A DNA stretch of 64,000 nucleotides from NCBI GenBank assembly GCA_020634515.1, contig JACKBL010000002.1, forward strand, positions 806,001 through 870,000, read 5' to 3'. The position numbers and the translations under genes are program-made. Below, one piece after another: positions 44,244 to 52,853 of this stretch; within the stretch, counting starts at the first letter, position 1; the number at the start of each line of letters is the position of its first letter. The notes under the pieces were generated by a model. That model saw only the letters and a list, made by a program, of their open reading frames with translations. It had not been told where the DNA came from and did no database searches. This DNA is from Ardenticatenales bacterium (GTDB lineage Bacteria; Chloroflexota; Anaerolineae; Promineifilales; Promineifilaceae).

Positions 44244-44666
44244 TCAGGCGTCCGGCTTCCACCAAATCGTGCGCGAGACGGCGCGGCGGATGAGGCCGCG
44301 TCGTTTCGGCTGCAGCTCCACAACTTCCTCGTGGTAAACGGCGGTGTAGCTGCCTCGTTCTGGCCGGGGATGGGATTGGGGAACCAGGGCGGCGCCGGAA
44401 GGGGCGTCCACGTTGGCCGGCTCCGCCTCCAGCCGCCGCCGCAGCCAGTTTAGTCCCGCTTCGGCGGCAATCGTCAGCAGGCTGACAGCCACCGCCTGCC
44501 CCACTTGCCTCAGTTGCGCCATCGGCATCTCCCCTCGCCCCACCGTCAATTTGGACCCCGCAAACGGCGCAATCGCCTCCCGCGTCAACGGCGCGCCGCA
44601 ACCCCCGCAAAAGCGGTTCTTCATGGGATTATTCGTCTGGCATTCAGGACAGGCGCGTTCAATCAT
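44244..44666 (-). CDS. Zinc-ribbon membrane protein
   Basis: A 140-residue protein. It starts with a double-Cys zinc ribbon (CPECQTNNPMKNRFCGGCG, residues 6-24) and has one hydrophobic segment (VGQAVAVSLLTIAAEAGLNW, about 57-76) and a charged tail ending RTIWWKPDA. The ATG at 44666 is chosen because the zinc ribbon normally begins the protein. It is convergent with the EAD-trypsin gene, 5 bp apart. Role unknown. Confidence 0.75.
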   Translation of the reverse strand: MIERACPECQTNNPMKNRFCGGCGAPLTREAIAPFAGSKLTVGRGEMPMAQLRQVGQAVAVSLLTIAAEAGLNWLRRRLEAEPANVDAPSGAALVPQSHPRPERGSYTAVYHEEVVELQPKRRGLIRRAVSRTIWWKPDA

Positions 44667-44798
44667 GTGTTTAATCCTACTCCAGGCAAAGCCGCGCAAA
44701 TAGCTTCTGGACTACAAAGATCAGGGCATCAAACAAATCGAAGCGTGTTCTGCAATTGCTCCGGCGTATGAGCATCCAGCAGGGACAAAGTACGCCGA

Positions 44799-45227
44799 TT
44801 AAGCACCCAACAGGGCCGCTGCCGCTTCCGGTCCCATTTCTTGCATCAGGCGGTCTTGCCACGCCTCCGCCGTATGCGCCAACATCTCCGCGTCCAGCAG
44901 TTCCCTCCGCTCCTCGTAGTAACTTAACGCATCATACACTTGCGCCAGATGCAACTGGGGCAACATTTCGGCGGCGATTTGCTCTGGCGTATAACCAGCC
45001 TGATGGTAGCCAACGACGACATCCACGCCCACGCGCGTGCCGCGAACAACGGGACGCATTCCGCCGCCGCGGCTGTGGACCAATGTGACATAGGGATGTG
45101 CCGGCAAAACCGTTTCCACGACCAACGATGTGACAAATTGCTCTACAGTTTGTTGGCGGTTTTGGGCTTCGTGGCTTGCTTTTTCATACAGATTGGGCGG
45201 GAGTTGAACCGTGATGGTCGTGTTCAT
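44799..45227 (-). CDS. DUF433 (antitoxin-like) protein
   Basis: A 142-residue protein from the ATG at 45227. The N-terminus (TITVQLPPNLYEKASHEAQN) looks like a ribbon-helix-helix. The centre has the DUF433 winged-helix signature (VVRGTRVGVDVVVGYHQAGY, then EQIAAEMLPQLHLAQVYDAL). DUF433 proteins are often antitoxins paired with DUF5615 PIN-like toxins. No toxin gene is next to it: the 130 bp downstream contain no ORF. So this is either an orphan or has another role. Confidence 0.75.
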   Translation of the reverse strand: MNTTITVQLPPNLYEKASHEAQNRQQTVEQFVTSLVVETVLPAHPYVTLVHSRGGGMRPVVRGTRVGVDVVVGYHQAGYTPEQIAAEMLPQLHLAQVYDALSYYEERRELLDAEMLAHTAEAWQDRLMQEMGPEAAAALLGA

Positions 45228-45302
45228 ATCAGCGCGCACCTCCGTGAAGTGATGGTAATCGCTGGAGATTATAGCAGAAAACGGAGAAGGGCAGTTAAGC
45301 TC

Positions 45303-45345
45303 AGATTGGTTCAGATTAGTTCATTCTACAAGAATGAACCAATCT
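45303..45345. repeat. AGATTGGTTC...GAACCAATCT hairpin
   Basis: Arms AGTTCATTCT and AGAATGAACCAATCT with a partial duplication of the left arm (AGATTGGTTC then AGATTAGTTC). Related to 22603-22635. Confidence 0.75.
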
Positions 45346-45360
45346 TTCGCGGACATGACA

Positions 45361-47001
45361 TCACCCGCGTCCACGGCGGGCGACGAGGACAAGCAATCCG
45401 CACAGCAAGGCGGCTAACCCCAGCAGCCAGTAGCCCGATAATCCGCTGCCGCTGGCGACGCGGACGGGGGGAGCGGGGGATGCGGGAGAGCCGGTGGGCG
45501 TGGAGGTGGGGAGGGGAGTGGGCGTCGCGGTGGGCGCGGGGGTGAGCGTTGGCGTTGGCGTGGCGGTGGCGGTGGCCGTGGGGCGGGGCGTGGCCGTGGG
45601 GGTAGGCGTGGGCAGGGGCAGCGATTCCACCAGGTAGCGGGGCGGTCCGCCAATCAGGCACTCGTCGGCGCAAACAGCGCCCGCCAGGGGAATCGTGTAC
45701 TGTCCATCCACGGGCGCGAGCGGCTGCGCCGCGCCGAAAACGTCCACCAGCGTGGCCCGCGGCGCGCGCGCGGGCAGCCTCACCGTCACGTCCGCCGCGC
45801 CCCGCGCCCAAAGGACGCGCACAACCTGCTCCGGCTGCGTGAACGTGACCACGTAATAAGCCTCATTTTCCTCAGTCGTGGCGGCGGTGAAGCCGGCCAG
45901 CAGGTGGGTCATTGTGGCGTAGGCGGTGAAGGCGGGGCGGGGGGTGAGGTCGGCGCGCAGCAGGCCGAATGGTTCCGCGCCGGGGGCGGACAACACATCG
46001 GTGAACTTGTAGACGCCGATGCGGGCCGCGCCGGCGGCAAAACCGAGCGCGTGCGCCTGCGCGAGGAACCATGCCTGCTGCTCCAGGCTGACGTCAAAAT
46101 CGGGCCGCGTGACCGGCCAGGCGGGGTCCTGGTTGGGGGCGGCGTTGGTTTCGTCAATCCAGATGGGCTTGCCCAGGCCGTACTCTCCCTGAATGGCGTC
46201 CATCGCGGCGACGATGGGGGCCACGGTTTCCGCGCGGAAGTAAATGTGCAGGGAGATCACGTCGAAGTAGAAGTCGTGGGCGCGCGCTTGCGGGTCGGTG
46301 GCGAGGGTTTGCAGCAGCCGCGCCAGGTACTGCGGGCGTCCGGCGAGTTCGTCGTGCCAGTAGGTGAGGCCGGCCAGGTGGATGACGGCCTGGGGATCGG
46401 TCTCTTTCATGACGAGGTAGGCGACTTTGAGGAGGCGGGCGTAGTCGGCGACGCTGCCGGCATATTCGTACCCATACACCCCCGCATCAATATCCGGCTC
46501 GTTCCAGATCACCCAATGATGCACACCTAGCGGCCCATAGTAGGCGGCAATGCGCCGCACATAGTTGGCCCACAGGTTGTCGGAATGGTTGAGGGGGAGG
46601 TAGAGGCCGCGAGGAATGCCGGCATTTTCCACCCCATCCGTTGCCCAACCCGGCGTCTGCTTCAACACCCCCACCACCTCCCGCCCCTGTGCCCGCGCCT
46701 CCGTCAGCCACTCCTCCAACACATGCAGCGTATTCCAATCCTCCGGCCCCGTCGGCTGAATTTCGCGCCAATAAAACAGAATTCGCTCCCAACCCAACCC
46801 CGCCTCCGCCGCCGCTTGTGGCGCCCAAAACGCCTCCACCGCGCCAAAGCGGGGGTCTGGCGTCGGACCGGCCTCCGTTTGCGCCCTTGCGCGGGGGGCG
46901 CTCCCCGCCGCGACCGACAGCAAAACCAGCCCCATCGCCAGCCACGCCGACGGAAGAACAGCGCGGATATTTATCCGCGCTTGTTCAGTTTCTTCCTTCA
47001 T
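45361..47001 (-). CDS. Secreted glycoside-hydrolase-like TIM-barrel protein
   Basis: A 546-residue surface protein. Signal peptide (AWLAMGLVLLSVAAGS), then an (alpha/beta)8 domain of the clan A glycoside hydrolase/cellulase type: VIWNEPDIDAGVYGYEYAG places the acid/base Glu in the NEP motif (about residue 160), and IWIDETNAAPN supplies the nucleophile Glu. A beta domain follows, then a Pro/Thr-rich linker (TPTPTATPRPTATATATPTP) and a C-terminal TM anchor (WLLGLAALLCGLLVLVARRG). It likely hydrolyses a surface or external glycan. The start is uncertain (47001 or 47028). Confidence 0.8.
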   Translation of the reverse strand: MKEETEQARINIRAVLPSAWLAMGLVLLSVAAGSAPRARAQTEAGPTPDPRFGAVEAFWAPQAAAEAGLGWERILFYWREIQPTGPEDWNTLHVLEEWLTEARAQGREVVGVLKQTPGWATDGVENAGIPRGLYLPLNHSDNLWANYVRRIAAYYGPLGVHHWVIWNEPDIDAGVYGYEYAGSVADYARLLKVAYLVMKETDPQAVIHLAGLTYWHDELAGRPQYLARLLQTLATDPQARAHDFYFDVISLHIYFRAETVAPIVAAMDAIQGEYGLGKPIWIDETNAAPNQDPAWPVTRPDFDVSLEQQAWFLAQAHALGFAAGAARIGVYKFTDVLSAPGAEPFGLLRADLTPRPAFTAYATMTHLLAGFTAATTEENEAYYVVTFTQPEQVVRVLWARGAADVTVRLPARAPRATLVDVFGAAQPLAPVDGQYTIPLAGAVCADECLIGGPPRYLVESLPLPTPTPTATPRPTATATATPTPTLTPAPTATPTPLPTSTPTGSPASPAPPVRVASGSGLSGYWLLGLAALLCGLLVLVARRGRG

Positions 47002-47123
47002 CCACCATTTCGCCAGCTTGCCGCACATGGATTACAATGATAGCATAACTGCCAGATTCGGGTGCGCCGCAACTCTGCCCACTATCATTGAAAAACTGTA
47101 CGCTTGACGTGGAGGATTTAGCC

Positions 47124-48983
47124 TTGCGACGATTTCACTCCCTTTTGATAACCCTGCCCCTGGCCCTGTTGATGGGGTTGGGGTTGTTGTTCGCCGCTGC
47201 GCGTGATGATGCCGTGGCGGTTGCCGCGCTGCCCCCCGGGCATCCCGCGCTATCCGCGGAGGAGGTGTCTGACTGGATGGCGTGGCTATCGGAGAACGCC
47301 GTTTACCTGCCGTTCCTGCGCGGATTGGGCGACCCGGCGCGCGTGCCCACGACGGCCAACGACTTCTACCTGCCGGGGACGCAGCCGGGTGGGCTGCAAA
47401 CGGAAGTGACGGACCCGGTCCAATGTTATGGCTGTCACTTTGGCTATTTGCCCGCCAACCCCGATGGCGAAACGGGGTACACCTGGACCGGCAGCATGAT
47501 GGCGCAGTCGGCGCGTGACCCCGTTTTTTATGCGGCGCTGGACGTGGCGAATGGGGATGCGGCGGAAGCGGGGCAGTTTTGTCTTCGCTGCCACGCGCCG
47601 CGTGGCTGGCTGGCGGGGCGCGCCGCCGACAGCAGTGGCGTGAGCCTGATGGGCGCGGACCTGGGCGGTGTGCAGTGCGAGGTGTGCCACCGCATGGTGG
47701 ATCCGTTTTACAGCGCGGAAAATCCGGCGCGGGATGTGGATGTGCTGGCGGCGTTGGCCGACGCGCCCACCGTGTTGGGCAGCGGTGCCATTGTGGTGGA
47801 CCCGGAGGATGAGCGGCGCGGCCCATTTGATTTGCAGCTTGATTGGGATACCAATCCGCACAGCATCCTGGGGCTGGATTGGCCGCTGCAATCACCCTTC
47901 CACACGGAGGCGGCGTTGTGCGGGAGTTGCCACGACATCACGAATCCCGTTTTTAGCTGGGACGAGGGCAGCCAGAGCTATGTGGCGAATGCCCTGGACA
48001 CGCCCGGCGACGTGAGCGAGGGGTTCCCGCTGGAGCGCACGTACAGCGAGTGGCTGTTGAGCGAATACAATACGCCGCAAGGGGTGTATGCGCCGCAGTT
48101 TGGCGGCAATGAGCCGTATGTTTCCACGTGCCAGGATTGCCACATGCGCAAGGTGACGGGATCGGGCGGGTCGTTTTTCGGCAATATGGTGGAGCGGGAC
48201 AATATGCCGCTGCACGATTTGACGGGGGCGAATACGTGGGTTCCGCTGACGCTGCCGCTGCATCCTGAGTTTGGCGATGATTTTGATCAGACGGGATTGG
48301 CGGCGCTGGATGCCGGCATTCAACGCGCCCGCTACATGGTCCAAAATGCCGGCATCCTCGACGTACAACAGCAAGGGAACCAGCTTATCGTCACCATCAC
48401 CAACGAAACCGGCCACAAACTCCCTACCGGCTACCCCGAAGGGCGGCGCATGTGGCTACAGGTTGAAGGATATGACAGCGGCGGCAACCTCGTGTTCACC
48501 TCCGGCGCGTATGACGCAGCCACGGGAGAACTGACCGAAGACGCCAACCTGCAAGTGTATGAGACGAAGCAGGGCCTGACGGAAGATTGGGCGGCGCAGT
48601 TGGGATTGCCCGCCGGCGCGTCCTTCCACTTCGCGTTGAACAATACCGTGGTCAAGGACAACCGCATCCCGCCGCGTGGCTACAGCTTCGCCGCATTCCG
48701 CGACGCGGGCGCGGCGCCGGTGACGGATGGCGCGGCGGACCCATCCCGTTATGCGGATGGGCAGTATTGGGACACGACGGTGTATACGCTGCCGGCAAAC
48801 GTGACCCAGGGCGTGGTGCGTTTGCTGTACCAGACTTCCTCCAAAGAGTACATTACGTTTTTGCGCGACAACAACCCGTTGCCGGGAATTGCCGGCAATC
48901 GCGGGCAAATCCTCTACAATCTCTGGCAGCAAACAGGTCGCAGCCAACCGGAAATCATGGCCGAAACCAACTTCGGCCAATAA
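47124..48983 (+). CDS. Multihaem cytochrome c (five CxxCH)
   Basis: A 619-residue exported cytochrome. The TTG start at 47124 has GGAGG 9 nt upstream; the frame is open to another TTG at 47088 with no signal. The N-terminus (SLLITLPLALLMGLGLLFAA) is a signal/anchor helix. Haem motifs in order: CYGCH, CLRCH, CEVCH, CGSCH, CQDCH, all in the first ~360 residues. The C-terminal domain (HKLPTGYPEGRRMWLQVEGY and following) resembles the cytochrome c-554-like/multihaem enzymes whose tail is beta-sandwich. Role in extracytoplasmic electron transfer is inferred. No partner genes are adjacent. Confidence 0.85.
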   Translation: MRRFHSLLITLPLALLMGLGLLFAAARDDAVAVAALPPGHPALSAEEVSDWMAWLSENAVYLPFLRGLGDPARVPTTANDFYLPGTQPGGLQTEVTDPVQCYGCHFGYLPANPDGETGYTWTGSMMAQSARDPVFYAALDVANGDAAEAGQFCLRCHAPRGWLAGRAADSSGVSLMGADLGGVQCEVCHRMVDPFYSAENPARDVDVLAALADAPTVLGSGAIVVDPEDERRGPFDLQLDWDTNPHSILGLDWPLQSPFHTEAALCGSCHDITNPVFSWDEGSQSYVANALDTPGDVSEGFPLERTYSEWLLSEYNTPQGVYAPQFGGNEPYVSTCQDCHMRKVTGSGGSFFGNMVERDNMPLHDLTGANTWVPLTLPLHPEFGDDFDQTGLAALDAGIQRARYMVQNAGILDVQQQGNQLIVTITNETGHKLPTGYPEGRRMWLQVEGYDSGGNLVFTSGAYDAATGELTEDANLQVYETKQGLTEDWAAQLGLPAGASFHFALNNTVVKDNRIPPRGYSFAAFRDAGAAPVTDGAADPSRYADGQYWDTTVYTLPANVTQGVVRLLYQTSSKEYITFLRDNNPLPGIAGNRGQILYNLWQQTGRSQPEIMAETNFGQ

Positions 48984-49036
48984 CCCCGTTTTGGGGTAAC
49001 ATAGGCGCGATGCTCTGGCAAAGGGCGTCGCCGCAT

Positions 49037-49068
49037 CTTCCCGGAAGCGCAAAACAGCTTCCGGGAAG
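49037..49068 (+). repeat. Leader hairpin repeat, short copy C
   Basis: The same 11-bp arms as copies A, B, D and E but with only a short loop (CGCAAAACAG). It ends 19 nt before the ATG of the next gene. Confidence 0.8.
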
Positions 49069-49087
49069 GTCTCATATCGGAGTTTTT

Positions 49088-49399
49088 ATGGCCCGTCAAT
49101 CTTACACCCCCGTTGCCCCCTACGCGGACCTGAAACGCGCGGAAACGCTGCTCAACGCTGCCGCTACCACCGACGACGTGCGTCAGGCGTGCGCCAAAGA
49201 GGGTGCCAAAATCGGCTACAAAGCGTTTTGTTACCTGCTGTTGGGCAAAATGACGCCCGAAGGCATGAAGCCGGACGATGCCTGCCTGGAGGCCGCCCGT
49301 CTGGAAACCGCCGGCGAGTCCGCTGCCGCTCTGGAAATCTACCGCCGGGTCCTCGACGCCCACCCCGACCACCCCATCGCCAAAAAGGCACTCGCCTAG
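49088..49399 (+). CDS. Small TPR-like protein
   Basis: A 103-residue protein, MARQSYTPVAPYADLKRAET at the start. The C-terminal half (AARLETAGESAAALEIYRRV) reads as one and a half TPR-type helical repeats. GGAG lies 7 nt before the ATG, and a leader hairpin is just upstream. It precedes the helicase by 34 bp in the same direction, so the two may be cotranscribed. Family not recognised. Confidence 0.75.
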   Translation: MARQSYTPVAPYADLKRAETLLNAAATTDDVRQACAKEGAKIGYKAFCYLLLGKMTPEGMKPDDACLEAARLETAGESAAALEIYRRVLDAHPDHPIAKKALA

Positions 49400-49432
49400 T
49401 TTCCCGTTTTTTGTTACCAGTTGAGTGTTGCC

Positions 49433-51772
49433 ATGATGCCCGCGCCCCCAGAACCGCCCCCCCTCCCTGAGCCGCCGACCCCGCGATTGCGCCCGGCGCA
49501 GGTGGAAATCCTCAAGTACGAGGGTGGCCTGATGGCCGTCAGCGCCGTGCCCGGTAGCGGCAAGACGTTCACGCTGACGCAACTTGCCAGCCAGCTCATC
49601 GCCCAGGGGCGCATTGACATCGGCGCGCAGCAAGAAATCCTCATCGTCACGTACCTCAACGCCAGCGTGGACACCTTCAAGGCGCGCATTCGCAAGCAGC
49701 TTTTACAGATGGGGCTGCCACCGGTGGGCTTCGACGTGCGCACGCTGCACAGCCTGGGACTGGAGGTGATGCGGCACGCGGGCGGGGTGCTGGATGGGGA
49801 CGACAACATCACGGTGATGGACGAGGTGCAGTCCACTTACTACCTGACGCAGGCGGTAGACGTGTGGATTGAGGCCAACAGCCGCTGGTGGCACCAGTTT
49901 ATCCCCGAGGACAGCCCGCAGGCGAAGGCGCGCTGGCGCGAGGTAACGGAGCAGACGGCGCGGACCTTTATTCGCACGGCGAAGAATGAGCGTTATCGCC
50001 CGCCCCAAATTCTGGCGCGGTTGAATGAGATGGATAGTCAGGGACAGATGTATCCGTTGGTATGGGTGCTTGCCGGCATTTACGACCAGTACCAGCGCAC
50101 GTTGGAGCGCCAGGGCGTCTACGACTTCGACGACCTCATCTGGCTGGCGACGGAACAACTGCGCCGCTCCGAGGAACTGGCCGCGCACCTGCGCCACCGC
50201 TGGCCCTACGTGCTGGAAGACGAAGCGCAGGACAGCGTGCCCCTGCAAGAGGTGCTGCTGACGGCGCTGACCGGGGAGAATGGCAACTGGGTGCGCGTAG
50301 GGGACCCCAATCAGGCGATTACGAGTACGTTCACGGCGGCCCATCCCCGTTTTCTGATGGATTTCCTCGACCGCCCGGACGTGGCGGACCGCCCCTTGCC
50401 CAACTCCGGGCGCTCCGCTCCGGTCATTTTCGCGGCGGCCAATGAGATCGTGCATTGGGTGTGCGACAACCACCCCGTGCCCGAAGTGCGCCGCTACACG
50501 TTCCGCCGCCAAAACATTCAGCCCACGCCGCCAGGGGACGCGCAGCCCAACCCGGAGCAGATCGGAGAAGGGATCACCATTCGCGCTTATAAGCATCGTG
50601 AGGATGAGGAATTGCCGTCGGTGGCGCAACTGGCCGTGCGCTATCTGGAGAAGTACCCGGACCATAACGCGGCCATTCTTGTGCCCACGCACAATCTGGG
50701 ACATCAGTTAGCGGAACATCTGGACCGCCTGAAGGCGCCCTACGACAACCTGCTGCGTGGCGGCGTACGCACGCGGGAGATTGCCGCCGCGCTGCACGCG
50801 ATGTTGGCGCTGCTGGCGAACCCGCTGGACACGCGCGCGCTGCCAAACGTCCACGCCTCGCTGATGGAAATCGGCCATCCGGCGGCGCAATCGCCGGGCA
50901 CGAATGAGGCGGATTTGCGCCGCTTTGAGGCGATTTTGCGCGGTGTGTTCCGCCCGGAGGCGTTGATCTATCCGCGAAATGAGGCGGAAATGTTGACGGC
51001 TGTGCCGGCAAACGTGGCTCGCCCCGAAGATATTGCCTGTCTGGAGCGCCTGGCCGCCTTCCTCCAGCGCGTCTTCGAACTGCGCCCGTTGCCGATTGAC
51101 GACCTGGTGCTGGCCCTCAGCGACGAGCTGTTCGCCGAGACGTGGATGGCCGAAGGCGCGCGCGCATCGCATGAGGCGGACCTGGCGCTGGCGTATGAGC
51201 TTTCCAACGTGCTGCGCCGCTGGCGGGATACGCAGCCGAACTGGCGCTTGCCGGAACTGGCGGCGCAACTGGAGGATGTGGCCAAGGGGCGGCGGGCGTT
51301 GCAACTAAGCGTGACCCGCGAGGAGGGGTATGAGCCGGAACCGGGGCGGATTACGCTGTGTACGCAGCACGCCTCGAAGGGGCTGGAGTGGGACGCGGTG
51401 TTTTTGGTGAGCGTGGATGGGGTGTGGATTCCGGGGAACCTGGACGGGCACTTTTTGGGGGTGGTGGATTTTCTGGGGGAGGAGGACCCGACGGCGGAGG
51501 CGAGCGCGCAGTTGTTACATTTGATGGAGGGAGATGCCGGCATCTACCCCGACCGCACCGCCACCGAATCCGCCCACATTGACGTGATCAGCGAACGCCT
51601 GCGCCTGCTCTACGTGGGCATCACCCGCGCCCGCCGCTATCTGCACATCAGCCGCAGCCGCGCCACTCGTCGCCGCGGCATCGACCAGCCTACCGAACCC
51701 GCCACCGTCATGGGCGTTCTTTACCAGTTCCTCCAACGGCGGAAGAAAAGTCGTGATTTCTCTGGGAAATAG
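49433..51772 (+). CDS. UvrD/Rep-like superfamily 1 helicase
   Basis: A 779-residue SF1A helicase. Motif I is AVPGSGKTFTLTQ (residues about 38-50), motif Ia FKARIRKQL, motif II VLEDEAQDSVP (DEAQ), motif III GDPNQAIT, motif IV region NSGRSAP, motif V LCTQHASKGLEWDAVFL, and motif VI YVGITRARRYLHIS. The accessory insertions are shorter than in UvrD. It unwinds DNA 3' to 5' using ATP, in repair or replication restart. The double ATG at 49433/49436 is chosen; the Pro-rich N-terminus is unusual. Two TGCCGGCA sites interrupt its codon usage pattern. Confidence 0.93.
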   Translation: MMPAPPEPPPLPEPPTPRLRPAQVEILKYEGGLMAVSAVPGSGKTFTLTQLASQLIAQGRIDIGAQQEILIVTYLNASVDTFKARIRKQLLQMGLPPVGFDVRTLHSLGLEVMRHAGGVLDGDDNITVMDEVQSTYYLTQAVDVWIEANSRWWHQFIPEDSPQAKARWREVTEQTARTFIRTAKNERYRPPQILARLNEMDSQGQMYPLVWVLAGIYDQYQRTLERQGVYDFDDLIWLATEQLRRSEELAAHLRHRWPYVLEDEAQDSVPLQEVLLTALTGENGNWVRVGDPNQAITSTFTAAHPRFLMDFLDRPDVADRPLPNSGRSAPVIFAAANEIVHWVCDNHPVPEVRRYTFRRQNIQPTPPGDAQPNPEQIGEGITIRAYKHREDEELPSVAQLAVRYLEKYPDHNAAILVPTHNLGHQLAEHLDRLKAPYDNLLRGGVRTREIAAALHAMLALLANPLDTRALPNVHASLMEIGHPAAQSPGTNEADLRRFEAILRGVFRPEALIYPRNEAEMLTAVPANVARPEDIACLERLAAFLQRVFELRPLPIDDLVLALSDELFAETWMAEGARASHEADLALAYELSNVLRRWRDTQPNWRLPELAAQLEDVAKGRRALQLSVTREEGYEPEPGRITLCTQHASKGLEWDAVFLVSVDGVWIPGNLDGHFLGVVDFLGEEDPTAEASAQLLHLMEGDAGIYPDRTATESAHIDVISERLRLLYVGITRARRYLHISRSRATRRRGIDQPTEPATVMGVLYQFLQRRKKSRDFSGK

Positions 51773-51915
51773 TTGGCAGTTGGTGGTTGGCGGTTGGGGG
51801 TTGGCGGTTGGTCGTGCCGGTAGCGCACCCATTTGTGGACAAAGACCCCGTGCCATCCGCGAAATCCTGATAATTTTCATCCCTTGTGGTGTACCCTGTT
51901 TCCGTCTCCCCTTCT

Positions 51916-52020
51916 TGAGTCTGGCGAAACCCACGCAGGGTGATCGGAGTCGAGGCTTTAGCCGGGTCAACTCCCATATGTGGACCGGCTGAAGCCTCCA
52001 TGCCAAAAACGCCGGAGTCC
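51916..52020 (-). repeat. ~105-bp dispersed repeat, copy 2 (inverted)
   Basis: The reverse complement matches 21361-21466 closely. It lies 8 bp beyond the stop of the GNAT gene. Confidence 0.85.
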
Positions 52021-52027
52021 AGCCCCC

Positions 52028-52597
52028 TTAATCCGACGCGGGTAGTCGCTTTTTCATGAAAACGGCCACATCTCCGTCCGGCCAGTCCTCGTTCGTGTAG
52101 TAGGACACATCTACCCCCTCCAGTTGGAACCCCACGCGGCGATAGAACGCGATGGCCGGCGCGTTGTTGTTCTGCGTTTCGCACACAATCGTGCGCAGCC
52201 CGAGGTCGCCGGCCCGCGCCGCCAGCCAATCCACCAACCGCCGCCCGATCCCCTGGCCACGAAAAGCATCCGCCACGTGCAGTTCCCAGACCCACAGGCT
52301 GCCGTTCCAAAAATGCGGCTCCGCCAGCGCGACGCCCACCAACGACCCGGCGGCAAACGCGCCGGCGGAACAGCCGTGCGCCAGCCCGTCCCTGTAGCGG
52401 CGCACCGTTTCTTCATCGAGATAATCATAGCGGCGCGTGATTGGTTCGGGCAGCGGCTCCGGTGTCAAGACAAAGCGCGTGCTGTCCGCCGCGTCCTCCC
52501 AGCGTACCACCCAGCGTACCCCGCTCGTGTAACCCGTGATCACCCGCGCCAGCGCCGCCGCGTCTAATTGCGTTAATGGTTCAATGTTGACAGACAT
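52028..52597 (-). CDS. GNAT family N-acetyltransferase
   Basis: A 189-residue GNAT enzyme. The acetyl-CoA-binding motif is VADAFRGQGIGRRLVDWLAA (about 109-128), with the upstream strand WVWELHV and the C-terminal ETQNNNAPAIAFYRRVGFQ. The substrate amine is unknown. The gene is exactly bounded by two copies of a 105-bp repeat in opposite orientation (51916-52020 and 52621-52725), which suggests it may have moved as a unit. Confidence 0.9.
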   Translation of the reverse strand: MSVNIEPLTQLDAAALARVITGYTSGVRWVVRWEDAADSTRFVLTPEPLPEPITRRYDYLDEETVRRYRDGLAHGCSAGAFAAGSLVGVALAEPHFWNGSLWVWELHVADAFRGQGIGRRLVDWLAARAGDLGLRTIVCETQNNNAPAIAFYRRVGFQLEGVDVSYYTNEDWPDGDVAVFMKKRLPASD

Positions 52598-52620
52598 ATT
52601 TACTCCGTAGAATTGGTCCT

Positions 52621-52725
52621 GGACGCTGTCGTTCTTGGCGTGGAGGTTTCAGCCGGCCCACGTTTGAGGTAGACCCGGCTAAAGCCTCGATTCCGGTTAC
52701 CATGTGTCGATTTCGCCAGGCTCAA
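52621..52725 (+). repeat. ~105-bp dispersed repeat, copy 3
   Basis: GGACGCTGTCGTTCTTGGCG to GATTTCGCCAGGCTC aligns end to end with copy 1 at 21361-21466 with scattered substitutions. The arms TTTCAGCCGG and CCCGGCTAAA are kept. Confidence 0.85.
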
Positions 52726-52853
52726 GTTGGTCGTTTATGCGCGAGGCTCGTTTCCGAGTTTTCCGTTTCCCGTTTCCCGTTGACTGTTGACAAGGGTTGG
52801 AAACTGAATTACATTCCCCCTCATCAAGAATGCGTTTACCCAAGAGGCATCCC

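Noticed and set aside
44670..44798. PIN-type toxin partner of the DUF433 protein
   Set aside because: The stretch downstream of DUF433 has no open frame or start codon that could encode a toxin, and the zinc-ribbon gene next to it is a different family.
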